Notes under the pieces: model-generated | Databases searched by the model: none | What the model saw: only the letters and a program-made list of their open reading frames with translations | Told to the model about the DNA's origin: nothing | From: Pseudomonadota bacterium | GTDB taxonomy: Bacteria > Pseudomonadota > Alphaproteobacteria > Caulobacterales > Caulobacteraceae | Assembly (NCBI GenBank): GCA_023416055.1 | Contig: JAEZIH010000009.1 | Location: forward strand, 1 to 14,001 | Reading direction: 5' to 3' | DNA length: 14,001 bases | Made by a program: the position numbers and the translations under genes | Shown here: positions 1 through 6,350 of the stretch, one piece after another | How the letters are laid out: every line of letters starts with the position of its first letter | Numbering within the stretch: the first letter of the stretch is position 1

Positions 1-167
1 CCGCCCTGGCGGCCTGCGGACCGGCCCGCGCGATGGTCGAGCACATCTGCATCCGCGCCAGCAGCCTGCAGGCCGCCGAGGAGGCGCTCGGCCTCCGGCG
101 CCGCGCCGGCAAGGCGCTGCTGAAGCAGGGGCTGCGCGCCCTGGCGGCGCATTATCGCATAGGCTGA
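1..167 (+). CDS. C-terminal end of a protein, possibly DUF6456 family (partial)
   Basis: The reading frame enters at base 3 and stops at TGA 165-167, leaving about 54 residues. The tail contains VEHICIRASSLQAAEEALGL, then a basic RRRAGKALLK segment, and ends LRALAAHYRIG. A helical C-terminus with a conserved cysteine, an R/K-rich 'RxGKxLLK' segment and a terminal 'LxxLAxHY' reminds me of the alphaproteobacterial DUF6456 proteins, whose function is not established. The start and most of the protein lie outside the window, so the family call is memory-based and tentative. That the frame is coding is well supported by its codon pattern and by the stop being followed by a promoter-like intergenic region. 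It runs in the same direction as the secreted-protein gene 118 bases downstream, but that gene appears to have its own promoter. Confidence 0.5.
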   Translation, partial: ALAACGPARAMVEHICIRASSLQAAEEALGLRRRAGKALLKQGLRALAAHYRIG

Positions 168-191
168 GCGACGGAGCGCGGCTCCCCCCAC

Positions 192-207
192 GTTACAGCC
201 TCGTAAC
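192..207. promoter_or_regulatory. Inverted repeat GTTAC-N6-GTAAC, possible operator
   Basis: Perfect 5-bp arms (192-196 and 203-207) are separated by AGCCTC. It lies immediately upstream of the putative -35 element (209-215) of the secreted-protein gene, where a dimeric regulator could act. AT-rich arms are conspicuous in this GC-rich context. No regulator can be named from the sequence. Confidence 0.35.
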
Positions 208-208
208 T

Positions 209-237
209 TTGCCGCCCCGGGGTTCCGCCCTAGGGTC
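209..237 (+). promoter_or_regulatory. Putative housekeeping promoter of the secreted-protein gene
   Basis: TTGCCGC (209-215), a 13-nt spacer and CCTAGGGTC (229-237). It has the same geometry as the candidate promoters at 1360-1388 (+) and 7048-7076 (-). It loosely fits the Caulobacter housekeeping pattern (TTGACGS, 10-14 nt, GCTANAWC). Transcription would begin near 243, about 40 nt before the TTG start. Confidence 0.4.
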
Positions 238-270
238 GGCGTGCGGGAAGAGCCGCCAAGCGGTCGCCCG

Positions 271-276
271 AGGGGA
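271..276 (+). promoter_or_regulatory. Shine-Dalgarno AGGGGA that decides a TTG start
   Basis: AGGGGA ends 8 nt before TTG 285-287. No ATG or GTG sits in the right window, so this site is the main reason for choosing the TTG start. Confidence 0.6.
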
Positions 277-284
277 TTGTTGAT

Positions 285-818
285 TTGGTTTCCAGGTTAG
301 TTGCGCTTCCCGTTCTGGCGGCGGGCATCGTGGTCGTCTCCGCGCCGCCCCGTGCCCACGCCAACGACATGTTCGCCGGCTTTGTGATGGCGCGTGTCTG
401 CCTGCCCTACGCCAGCCGCGCCCGAACCTTCGAGGGCGCGATGAGGGCCGCCCGCGAGATGGAGTTCCGCCGTCCCGCCGGCGACCAGGCGCCCCTTGAG
501 GAGTGGGCATCGGAGGTCGACATGGTCTCGAAGGACGGCCGCTGGCGCCTCCACATAGAAGAAGGATCGATCGAGGAGGGCGGGACCGAAGCCTATGCGG
601 TCACCTGCACCCTGTCCTCGAACCTCGCCGGGGCGCAGCAGCTGGCGCGGGCGGCCCGCCTGGCCGTCGGCCGCAGCCCGCAATGGTCGCAGGCCCCTGA
701 CAATCCGTGGCGATGGGAGCGCCGCACTCTCCGGCCCGACGAATACCGCCTGCGCCTCGACGTCACCGAGCAGCCGGGTCAGCGGCCCCAGTTGGCCGCG
801 CGCGGCCTCTACTATTGA
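285..818 (+). CDS. Secreted protein of unknown function
   Basis: 177 residues. The TTG start at 285 is chosen because AGGGGA lies 8 nt upstream and translation gives an immediate signal peptide: MVSR, a hydrophobic core at about residues 5-20, and an AHA/ND junction suggesting signal peptidase I cleavage after residue 26. The mature part of about 150 residues has no lipobox and no further membrane segment, so a periplasmic location is likely. Visible features are a VMARVCLPYASRA segment soon after cleavage, a second cysteine in YAVTCTLSS (a possible disulfide partner of the first), and a Trp/Arg-rich stretch before the RGLYY end. I do not recognise a named domain. It looks like one of the small lineage-specific secreted proteins of Caulobacterales. 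The stop is 3 nt from the stop of the convergent sufE. Confidence 0.8.
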   Translation: MVSRLVALPVLAAGIVVVSAPPRAHANDMFAGFVMARVCLPYASRARTFEGAMRAAREMEFRRPAGDQAPLEEWASEVDMVSKDGRWRLHIEEGSIEEGGTEAYAVTCTLSSNLAGAQQLARAARLAVGRSPQWSQAPDNPWRWERRTLRPDEYRLRLDVTEQPGQRPQLAARGLYY

Positions 819-831
819 GCCTCAGGCCGCG
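801..831. terminator. GC-rich hairpin at the convergent gene ends
   Basis: CGCGGCCT (801-808) and AGGCCGCG (824-831) form a perfect 8-bp stem around a 15-nt loop that contains the TGA of the secreted-protein gene and most of the sufE stop codon. There is no T-tract on either strand, so intrinsic termination is uncertain. Its position between two converging genes makes a bidirectional terminator or mRNA-end stabiliser plausible. Confidence 0.35.
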
Positions 832-1256
832 AGGGCGGCCTCGCGGATGCGCCCGACCATGGAGTTGAGCCCGTTGGCCCGCTGCCGCGTCAGAGCCGAC
901 GGCAGGCCCAGCCGCTCCAGCGCGGCACGCGCATCGAAGCCCAGGATTTCTTCGGGCTTCCGGCCCGAATAGAGACGAAGCAAAAGGGCGATATTCCCTT
1001 TGGACAGGGCGCTGTCGCTGTCGGCCAGGAAGTGCAGCCGCCCATCCTCCTTGCGCGACGCCAGCCAGACCTGGGCGGCGCAGCCGGGGACCTTGTTGGC
1101 CTCTGTCCTGTCCGCCTCGGGCAGGGGCGCAAGCTCCTTGCCCAGTTCGATCACATACTCGATGCGCCCCTCCCAGTCGCCGAGCAGGTCGAACTCCTCG
1201 ACAAGCTCCGCAAGGACGGCGTCGATCGAGGGCTGGGGCGAGGCGTCGGAGGTCAT
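822..1256 (-). CDS. sufE: SufE family sulfur acceptor protein (Fe-S assembly)
   Basis: 144 residues, the usual size for SufE (about 140). SufE accepts persulfide sulfur from the cysteine desulfurase SufS and passes it to the SufBCD scaffold in cytosolic Fe-S cluster assembly. The acceptor cysteine is Cys59 in NKVPGCAAQVWLA, matching the family motif V-x-G-C-x-S/A-x-V-W. Upstream are the typical EEFDLLGDWEGRIEYVIELG helix and a KELAPLPEADR segment; the C-terminal half has SKGNIALLLRLYSG and ends in a helical arm. The ATG at 1256 gives the normal family N-terminus. The frame stays open much further upstream, but that extension is low-complexity and lies antisense to the kinase gene. No Shine-Dalgarno precedes the ATG, and the mRNA may be leaderless. 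No other suf gene is in the window, so this is a stand-alone copy. Confidence 0.93.
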   Translation of the reverse strand: MTSDASPQPSIDAVLAELVEEFDLLGDWEGRIEYVIELGKELAPLPEADRTEANKVPGCAAQVWLASRKEDGRLHFLADSDSALSKGNIALLLRLYSGRKPEEILGFDARAALERLGLPSALTRQRANGLNSMVGRIREAALAA

Positions 1257-1262
1257 CGGGGC

Positions 1263-1291
1263 CAGATAGGCCGCCACGCCGTTAACGACAA
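1263..1291 (-). promoter_or_regulatory. Putative sufE promoter (possible leaderless transcript)
   Basis: On the minus strand TTGTCGT (1291-1285), 13 nt, then GCCTATCTG (1271-1263). The ATG at 1256 lies only 6 nt beyond, so transcription would begin at or next to the start codon, which would explain the missing Shine-Dalgarno. GTTAAC at 1281-1286 overlaps the -35 end and is a lone CtrA-type half site. Only a moderate match. Confidence 0.3.
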
Positions 1292-1359
1292 CCGCGCGGA
1301 TGCTCCCCAGAATTCGGCGTCCCGGCGCGGTCTCCGCTCTCCTGTGAAGCGTGTGCGCT

Positions 1360-1388
1360 TTGGACGACTCGCCCCCACGGCTAGGCTC
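1360..1388 (+). promoter_or_regulatory. Putative divJ promoter with a GANTC site in the spacer
   Basis: TTGGACG (1360-1366), 13-nt spacer, GCTAGGCTC (1380-1388). A GACTC methylation-type site (1366-1370) overlaps the -35 end and the spacer. Predicted transcription start is near 1394, about 30 nt before the TTG at 1426, which supports that otherwise weak start. In Caulobacter, GcrA acts on sigma-70 promoters with CcrM-methylated GANTC near -10/-35; applying that here is inference. Confidence 0.45.
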
Positions 1389-1425
1389 CTGACGGAGTCC
1401 CCTCCGCCCGCAACCGGCTCCTGGC

Positions 1426-3120
1426 TTGAATCCATCCGCTGACACCTCTGCAAGGGAGACCCCGGGCGGGCCTGCGGTCGACGACGACCGCGCCGCCGTG
1501 GCCGCATGGCACGCCGGCTGGGCGGTGGCCGCTGCGCTGCTGGCCCTCGGGGGGCGCTGGCTGGGCCAGGTGGACGCGCCGGTCTTCCACGGCATCCTGG
1601 CCATGGTCGTTCCGGGCGTGGCCGGTCTCGGCCTGCTGCCCCGCGACGGCGAGCGCGAACGCACCATGCTGTTGGGCGTATGGAGCCTGGCCGCGGCGGT
1701 CACCGCCGGCCTCTCGGGCGGCCTGACCGGGCCCCTGCCGGGGTTCGTCTTCCTCCCGCTCGCGGCTGGCATGGCCCTCGGCGGCGTGCGGCTGGTGCAG
1801 GCGGGCGCCCTTGGCGTCGGCCTGGCGGTCGCGGTCGGACTCGCCTCGGCCCTGTCGGCGGGCGCGGGACCTCACCTCCCCGCCCTCGCCGCTGTCTCGG
1901 CGGTGATGACCGCCGGCGCAGCCGCCCTGGCCGTCCGGCTCTCGTGGCGACAGGCCGAGCGGCGTCTGATCGCAGCCGAGAGCGAGGCCGGAAGACTCGG
2001 ACGACTGCTCGCCGGCCAGCCCGGCCTCACCCTGGTGCTGGAACGCACCGGCCGAATTCTGGCCGCCTACGGCGCGCCGCCTGCGGCCCTGCCGGTCGAC
2101 CCCCTGTTCGAGAACGGGTTGGTGGCCGCCGTCCACGCGCCAGACCGCCCGCGCCTGCTGGCGGCGTTCGAAAAGGCGATGCAGGGGCACGACGCCTCCG
2201 CGACCTTCGCGCCCCGGCTAGCGCTGGACCGGCGCGTGCGGCTGATCCTGCGTCGCCTCGACGCCACCGGCGGCGGCGAGCCGCGGCTGATCGGCCAAGC
2301 CTTCGACGCCACAGCCCAGTACGCCCGCGAACTGGAGCTGGAGTCGGCCCGCGCCGAAGCGGAGGCGCGCGAAGCCGGCAAGAGCCGCTTCCTGGCCAAT
2401 ATGAGCCACGAGCTGCGCACCCCGCTCAATGCGGTGCTGGGCTTCTCGGACATCATGCGCCAGCGTCTGTTCGGCCCCATGCCCGAGCGCTACGCGGCCT
2501 ATGTCGACAACATCCACGAAGCCGGCGGCCACCTGTTGGAGCTGATCAACGACGTCCTCGACGTCTCCAAGATCGAGGCCGAGCGCTACGTGCTGACGCT
2601 CGAACGGTTCGACGCGCGCGAACTGGTCTCGGCCGCCGTGGCCCTGGTCCGCATCACGGCGGAGGAGAAGGGCGTCCTGCTGACCGTCGTCCTGCCGCCC
2701 GAGCCGGTCGAGGTCTCGGCCGACCGCCGCGCCCTGCGCCAGATCGCCCTGAACCTGCTGGCCAACGCCGTGAAGTTCACTCCCGCGGGCGGCACGGTGA
2801 CCGCCAGCATCGAGGCCGTCGGCCCCTATCTGGAGATCGTCGTGGCCGACACCGGCGTCGGCATCGCGCCGGAGGACCTGCGGCGCCTCGGCCGCCCCTT
2901 CGAACAGGCGGGGGCGATCGAACAGCGGCGTCAGGGCACCGGCCTGGGCCTGTCCCTCGTGCGCGCCTTCGCGGAACTGCACGGCGGCCGCATGAGCATC
3001 GACAGCACCCTCGGCGAGGGCACCGCCGTGACGGTCCGCCTGCCTGTCGTCCAGGTCGGCCGCGTCGCTCCTGAGGGCGGGGCCGAGATCATTCCCCTGC
3101 CGGTGCCCGGCGGGAAGTAG
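1426..3120 (+). CDS. divJ: Membrane sensor histidine kinase, probable DivJ
   Basis: 564 residues. About six hydrophobic segments fill residues 25-170, followed by a PAS-like region (about 185-300), a charged Ala/Glu helix (about 300-322), then HisKA with H328 in MSHELRTP. The HATPase has the N-box around N443/N447 (LNLLANAVKF), G1 at D475 (DTGVG) and G2 at 504-508 (GTGLG). There is no receiver domain. Six membrane spans, a PAS-like linker, the segment RLFGPMPERYAAYV-x-NIHEAGGHLLEL, the EAERY helix end and the RPFEQAG segment resemble DivJ, the stalked-pole kinase that phosphorylates DivK in Caulobacter (597 residues, His338). A generic PAS kinase or a PleC relative is possible but fits less well. 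The frame opens after a stop at 1390; TTG 1426 is the first start and follows a good promoter, but has no Shine-Dalgarno. GTG 1498 is an alternative. It is divergent from sufE, and its stop lies 3 nt from that of flhB. Confidence 0.75.
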   Translation: MNPSADTSARETPGGPAVDDDRAAVAAWHAGWAVAAALLALGGRWLGQVDAPVFHGILAMVVPGVAGLGLLPRDGERERTMLLGVWSLAAAVTAGLSGGLTGPLPGFVFLPLAAGMALGGVRLVQAGALGVGLAVAVGLASALSAGAGPHLPALAAVSAVMTAGAAALAVRLSWRQAERRLIAAESEAGRLGRLLAGQPGLTLVLERTGRILAAYGAPPAALPVDPLFENGLVAAVHAPDRPRLLAAFEKAMQGHDASATFAPRLALDRRVRLILRRLDATGGGEPRLIGQAFDATAQYARELELESARAEAEAREAGKSRFLANMSHELRTPLNAVLGFSDIMRQRLFGPMPERYAAYVDNIHEAGGHLLELINDVLDVSKIEAERYVLTLERFDARELVSAAVALVRITAEEKGVLLTVVLPPEPVEVSADRRALRQIALNLLANAVKFTPAGGTVTASIEAVGPYLEIVVADTGVGIAPEDLRRLGRPFEQAGAIEQRRQGTGLGLSLVRAFAELHGGRMSIDSTLGEGTAVTVRLPVVQVGRVAPEGGAEIIPLPVPGGK

Positions 3121-3123
3121 GGT

Positions 3124-4200
3124 CTAGCGGCCCTTCCGCCGTTGCATGACGAAGCCGATGACCTTGGCGGCCGCCTCGAAATGTTCGCGCGGGATCGTCT
3201 CGTCCACGTCGACCGCGGCGTAGAGGGCGCGCGCCAGCGGCACGTTCTCGACGATCGGCACCGAGTGCTCGCGGGCCACCTCCCGAATGCGGAGGGCGAG
3301 GGCGTCCACACCCTTGGCGACGCAGACCGGGGCGGCGTCGCCCTCGCTCGGCTCGTAACGCAGGGCGACGGAATAGTGCGTCGGGTTGGTGACCACCACC
3401 GTCGCCTTGGGCACGTTCTGCATCATCCGCTGGCGGCTGCGCTGGGCGCGAATCTGCTTCAGCTTGGCCTTCACGTGCGGATCGCCCTCGGACTGCTTGT
3501 AGTCCTCCTTCAGCTCTTCCTTGGTCATCTTCATCCGCTCGGCGAAGCGGAAGCGCTGCCACAGATAGTCCGCGCCTGCAGTGAAGCCGAGGAAGACGAT
3601 CGCCGACGCCATCAGGGCGACAGCCAGATCCCGGGCCAGCGGCAGGATCAGGACCGGCGACATCGCCGCCATGTTCTCCAGCTCACGCACGTGCGGCTTG
3701 AGCACCATCCAGCAGATGACGCCGACGGCGACCAGCTTGAGCAGGGTCTTCACAAACTGGACCAGACCGTCCGGACCATAGATGCGCTTCAATCCCTTCA
3801 GCGGGCTGACCTTGGACCAGTCCGGCTTGATCTTCTGGGCGGTGAAGATCAGGCCCGACTGGGCGAGGTTGCCGCCCGCCCCGCCCAGGATGGTGGCGAA
3901 CATCACCGCGCCAAGGAACGGCGCCGCCGTCCACAGGGCTCTGGCCCCGATCTCCACTCCGGCCCCTGCGTCCAGCCCGCCCATCATCGCGTGCGGGCGA
4001 GCGATGAAGGGCAGCAACTGCTCGGCCATGGAGGTGGCGAACCAGCCCCCGGCCGTGAGGATCACCGCCGCCGCGCCCATCAGCGACAGGGTTGAAGCGA
4101 CGTCCGGCGACTTGGTGACGTCGCCCTTCTTGCGCGCTTCCGCAAGTTTTCGCGGGGTTGCCTCTTCTGTCTTCGACTCGGGGTCGGGCGTGTCAGCCAC
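3124..4200 (-). CDS. flhB: Flagellar type III export switch protein FlhB
   Basis: 358 residues. FlhB is the export-gate subunit that switches substrate class from rod/hook to filament. The N-terminus carries the family signature KTEEATPRKLAEARKKGDV, followed by about four hydrophobic membrane segments (roughly residues 30-210) and a cytoplasmic domain. The autocleavage motif NPTH is present, with Asn272 as the cleavage residue (Asn269 in Salmonella), within VVVTNPTHYSVALRY. The C-terminal ENVPLARALY segment is also typical. The GTG at 4200 is chosen because GGGAGGGG lies just upstream, it gives the family N-terminus, and it overlaps the fliR stop by 8 nt; the longer open frame upstream is antisense-like and lies inside fliR. 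Last gene of fliQ-fliR-flhB. It converges on the DivJ-like kinase with a 3-nt gap and no room for a separate terminator. Confidence 0.97.
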   Translation of the reverse strand: MADTPDPESKTEEATPRKLAEARKKGDVTKSPDVASTLSLMGAAAVILTAGGWFATSMAEQLLPFIARPHAMMGGLDAGAGVEIGARALWTAAPFLGAVMFATILGGAGGNLAQSGLIFTAQKIKPDWSKVSPLKGLKRIYGPDGLVQFVKTLLKLVAVGVICWMVLKPHVRELENMAAMSPVLILPLARDLAVALMASAIVFLGFTAGADYLWQRFRFAERMKMTKEELKEDYKQSEGDPHVKAKLKQIRAQRSRQRMMQNVPKATVVVTNPTHYSVALRYEPSEGDAAPVCVAKGVDALALRIREVAREHSVPIVENVPLARALYAAVDVDETIPREHFEAAAKVIGFVMQRRKGR

Positions 4201-4963
4201 CGGCCCCTCCCGCGAAGACGCCGGCCACGGAGCGGTAGCGGTCGATGAAGACCGTACCCACCACACCCAGGCTCAGGGCGAACACCGACAGCCCGAGGAT
4301 GATGCTCAGCGGGGCGGCGGCGAAATAGACCTGGAAGGCGGGCATGACCCGCCCGACCAGGCCCGACGCCAGGTTGAAGATGATGGCGAACACCAGCACG
4401 GGCGCCGCCAGCTGAACCCCCAGGGTGAAGGCGTCAGCGACCGTGCGCACCGCCATGGTGACGAAGTCGCCGGTGATCAGCGGTCGCGCCGGCGCGATCA
4501 GCTCGTAGGAGCCCACCAGACCCGCGATGAACAGGTGGTGCGTATTGGTGGCGAAGATCAGGGTCGTGCCAAGCAGCATCAGAAAGGCCGACAGGGTGCT
4601 GCCCGGCGACGCCTGCATCGGGTTGGCGGTCTGGGCGAAGGCCAGGGTCGACTGCAGGGCCACCACCTCCCCTGCGGTCGACAGGGCCGTCAGGAAGGCG
4701 CGGAGCAGCGCCCCGATGGCGAGGCCGACCAGCACTTCGCGGATCACCCACCCCGCCATTCCGCTGAGCGTCTCCGGGAGGGCGGGCAGGCTGCCTGCGA
4801 CCACGGGCCAGAGGGCGAGGGAGACGACGAGGGCGAGGGACAGGCGGATACGCGGCGGCACATAGCTCTCGCCCACGCCCGGAAGCATCAGCAGCACCGC
4901 GCCGATGCGCCCGAAGATCAGGGCGCCCTGCCAGACCTGGTCCGCGGTGGCGTAGGGCTCCAC
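4193..4963 (-). CDS. fliR: Flagellar export gate protein FliR
   Basis: 256 residues, the usual FliR length. FliR forms the flagellar type III export gate in the inner membrane together with FliP and FliQ. Typical features are the N-terminal FGRIGAVLLMLPGVGESYVP segment, the central FAQTANPMQ-x-SPGSTLSAF stretch, the THHLFIAGLVGSY helix, and the conserved NLASGLVGRVMPAFQVYF segment, with five to six hydrophobic helices. The GTG at 4963 is the first codon that can start the frame and follows the fliQ stop by 3 nt. No clear Shine-Dalgarno is seen, so translation is probably coupled to fliQ. The 3' end overlaps flhB by 8 nt. Confidence 0.97.
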   Translation of the reverse strand: MEPYATADQVWQGALIFGRIGAVLLMLPGVGESYVPPRIRLSLALVVSLALWPVVAGSLPALPETLSGMAGWVIREVLVGLAIGALLRAFLTALSTAGEVVALQSTLAFAQTANPMQASPGSTLSAFLMLLGTTLIFATNTHHLFIAGLVGSYELIAPARPLITGDFVTMAVRTVADAFTLGVQLAAPVLVFAIIFNLASGLVGRVMPAFQVYFAAAPLSIILGLSVFALSLGVVGTVFIDRYRSVAGVFAGGAGG

Positions 4964-4966
4964 CGG

Positions 4967-5230
4967 CTACATGCCGGCGATGCGCGCGGCGATGGTCCGC
5001 ATGAAGCCGCCCAGCATGGCGCCCATGAGCGGCAGGAACAGCAGCAGGGAGACGAAGATGGCGATGATCTTCGGCGCATAGATCAGGGTCTGTTCCTGGA
5101 TCTGGGTCAGGGCCTGGAACAGGCCGATGACCACGCCGACGACCAGGCCGACGATCAGGATCGGCGCGCACAGCTGGATGGTCAGCCACAGGGCGTCACG
5201 ACCCACATCCAGAACTTCCGCGCCGTTCAT
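4967..5230 (-). CDS. fliQ: Flagellar export gate protein FliQ
   Basis: 87 residues with two transmembrane helices (about 15-38 and 54-76), the normal FliQ size and topology. It is a small subunit of the FliPQR export gate. Recognisable segments are VGRDALWLTIQLCAPIL, the charged inter-helix segment LFQALTQIQEQTLIYAPKI, and the conserved GGFMRTIAARI end. First gene of the operon. The ATG at 5230 is preceded by only a weak GGCGTGGG purine/G-rich segment. A CtrA-like box lies 64 nt upstream. fliP and other flagellar genes are not in the window; fliP is also often apart from fliQR-flhB in Caulobacter. Confidence 0.97.
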   Translation of the reverse strand: MNGAEVLDVGRDALWLTIQLCAPILIVGLVVGVVIGLFQALTQIQEQTLIYAPKIIAIFVSLLLFLPLMGAMLGGFMRTIAARIAGM

Positions 5231-5293
5231 CCCACGCCCCAGACACTCATGGCCCCGACGGGCCGCACTGGGCAGAAACTGCCGGGAGTGTGG

Positions 5294-5308
5294 TTAACGA
5301 GGCGTTAG
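5294..5308 (-). promoter_or_regulatory. CtrA-like binding box upstream of fliQ
   Basis: On the minus strand the site reads CTAA-CGCCTCG-TTAACC, one mismatch from the CtrA consensus TTAA-N7-TTAA(C). It ends about 64 nt before the fliQ ATG, a suitable place for a CtrA-activated early flagellar (class II) promoter, as known for Caulobacter flagellar operons. It is also about 84 nt upstream of the divergent folE start and could affect both. Confidence 0.55.
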
Positions 5309-5391
5309 CGACGGGACGCTGCGCACAGGATTCCCTTTTCCCGCGCGGGGGCGTTAAGGGAGGCCAGCCCCTCACCGCGCAGGACCCCGTG

Positions 5392-6090
5392 ATGACCGAC
5401 TCGCCCGCCCCCCACGTCCACGGCCATGACGACGAGTGCGACGGCAGCTGGGTCGAGCGCGAGGCCCTGGCCCGGGCGGCCGGAACGCCCCTGCCCCGCC
5501 GCGGCGGGCGCCGGCCGGTTCAGGACCTGCCCAGCGAGGACGAGGTGCGGTCGGCCGTGCGCACCCTGATCCGCTGGACCGGCGACAATCCCGACCGCGA
5601 GGGTCTGGTGGACACCCCGGACCGGGTGATGCGCAGCTACCGCGAGCTGTACGCCGGCTACGATGTCGACCCGCGGGAATATCTGGAGCGCACCTTCGAG
5701 GAGGTCGGGGGCTACGACGAGCTGATCCTGCTGCGCGATATCCGCTTCGTCAGCGTCTGCGAGCACCACATGCTGCCGGTGATCGGCCGGGCCCACGTGG
5801 CCTATCTGCCGACCGACCGGGTGGTGGGCATCTCCAAGCTGGCCCGGGTGGTGCGGGGCTACGCCCGCCGCCTGCAGATCCAGGAGAAGATGACCGCCGA
5901 GATCGCCCGCGCCATCCAGGAAGTGCTGCAGCCGCAGGGCGTCGGCGTGGTGATCGAGGCCGAGCACAGCTGCATGACCCTGCGCGGGGTCAATGCCCCG
6001 GGGACCAGCTTGACCACCAGCCACCTGATTGGGGTCGTGCGCGACGATCCCCGCACGCGCGAGGAATTCCTGCGGCTAGTCCGCGGCTAG
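5392..6090 (+). CDS. folE: GTP cyclohydrolase I (FolE)
   Basis: 232 residues from ATG 5392. The enzyme converts GTP to 7,8-dihydroneopterin triphosphate, the first step of tetrahydrofolate synthesis. Zinc ligands are Cys123 and His126 in SVCEHHMLPVIGRAHVAY and Cys194 in EAEHSCMTLRGV; the 71-residue spacing equals that of E. coli FolE (C110, H113, C181). The helix RRLQIQEKMTAEIA and the TSLTTSHLIG segment are also typical. The first 40 or so residues form a His/Asp-rich, low-conservation extension (HVHGHDDECDG). The ATG at 5392 is preferred because AGGA (5381-5384) lies 7 nt upstream; the adjacent GTG at 5389 or a GTG at 5290, which would overlap the CtrA-like box, are less likely. It is divergent from fliQ, and its TAG overlaps the stop of the convergent small membrane protein gene by 4 nt (CTAG). 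Confidence 0.96.
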   Translation: MTDSPAPHVHGHDDECDGSWVEREALARAAGTPLPRRGGRRPVQDLPSEDEVRSAVRTLIRWTGDNPDREGLVDTPDRVMRSYRELYAGYDVDPREYLERTFEEVGGYDELILLRDIRFVSVCEHHMLPVIGRAHVAYLPTDRVVGISKLARVVRGYARRLQIQEKMTAEIARAIQEVLQPQGVGVVIEAEHSCMTLRGVNAPGTSLTTSHLIGVVRDDPRTREEFLRLVRG

Positions 6091-6350
6091 GCCCGTCGCC
6101 GGCTCTTGCCGATGATCGCCACGATGATGATCAGGAAGGCGAGCAGGCGCAGCAGGTAGAAGGGGCTCTGCTCCTCGCGCGGCACCTCCAGCAGGGTCGT
6201 CAGCAGGGGCGTGGCGGCCATCAGCAGGAAGGCCGCCGCGAAGGCCAGGAACAGGTTGTCCGCGGTCCGCCTCCAGAATTTAAGGAAGAAGACCGCCGCT
6301 ACGGCATATCCCATGATGGTGGCGCCGCTGGTCACGAGGGCGAAGCTCAC
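6087..6350 (-). CDS. Small membrane protein, DUF5985-like (second copy)
   Basis: 87 residues, three hydrophobic segments (about 4-23, 31-52, 65-80) and a basic KSRRRA tail, so an inner-membrane protein. The pattern VAAVFFLKFWRRTADNLFLA followed by a YLLRLLAFLIIIVAIIGK ending matches what I remember of the DUF5985 family, which has no established function. The GTG at 6350 overlaps the stop of the preceding gene by 4 nt (GTGA), showing translational coupling. Last gene of a three-gene operon. Its stop is interleaved with that of folE on the opposite strand. It is related in layout to its upstream neighbour (short helix, a W-R-x-S/T-R loop, helix), suggesting an old duplication or paired subunits. 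Confidence 0.8.
   Translation of the reverse strand: MSFALVTSGATIMGYAVAAVFFLKFWRRTADNLFLAFAAAFLLMAATPLLTTLLEVPREEQSPFYLLRLLAFLIIIVAIIGKSRRRA

Noticed and set aside
1257..1772. N-terminal extension of sufE upstream of 1256
   Set aside because: The sequence is Pro/Ser/Arg-rich, unlike SufE, and would overlap the start of the DivJ-like gene and its promoter. Family length fits ATG 1256.
1426..3120. Considered CckA for the kinase next to flhB
   Set aside because: CckA carries a C-terminal receiver domain. This protein ends after the HATPase and has a six-helix N-terminus like DivJ.
3105..3150. Imperfect inverted repeat at the divJ/flhB junction (GGCGGGAAG...CCTTCCGCC)
   Set aside because: The stem needs a bulge and mismatches, and no T-tract follows. 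Too weak to call a terminator.
4201..4266. N-terminal extension of flhB to 4266
   Set aside because: The extension lies within fliR, and the family N-terminus begins at GTG 4200 with a strong Shine-Dalgarno.
3142..5308. Long plus-strand open frames opposite flhB, fliR and fliQ
   Set aside because: The minus-strand products are unmistakable flagellar proteins. The plus-strand translations are His/Gln/Arg/Asp-rich with no domain.
5290..5391. N-terminal extension of folE to GTG 5290
   Set aside because: It would overlap the CtrA-like box and shows no FolE similarity. ATG 5392 has AGGA at 7 nt.
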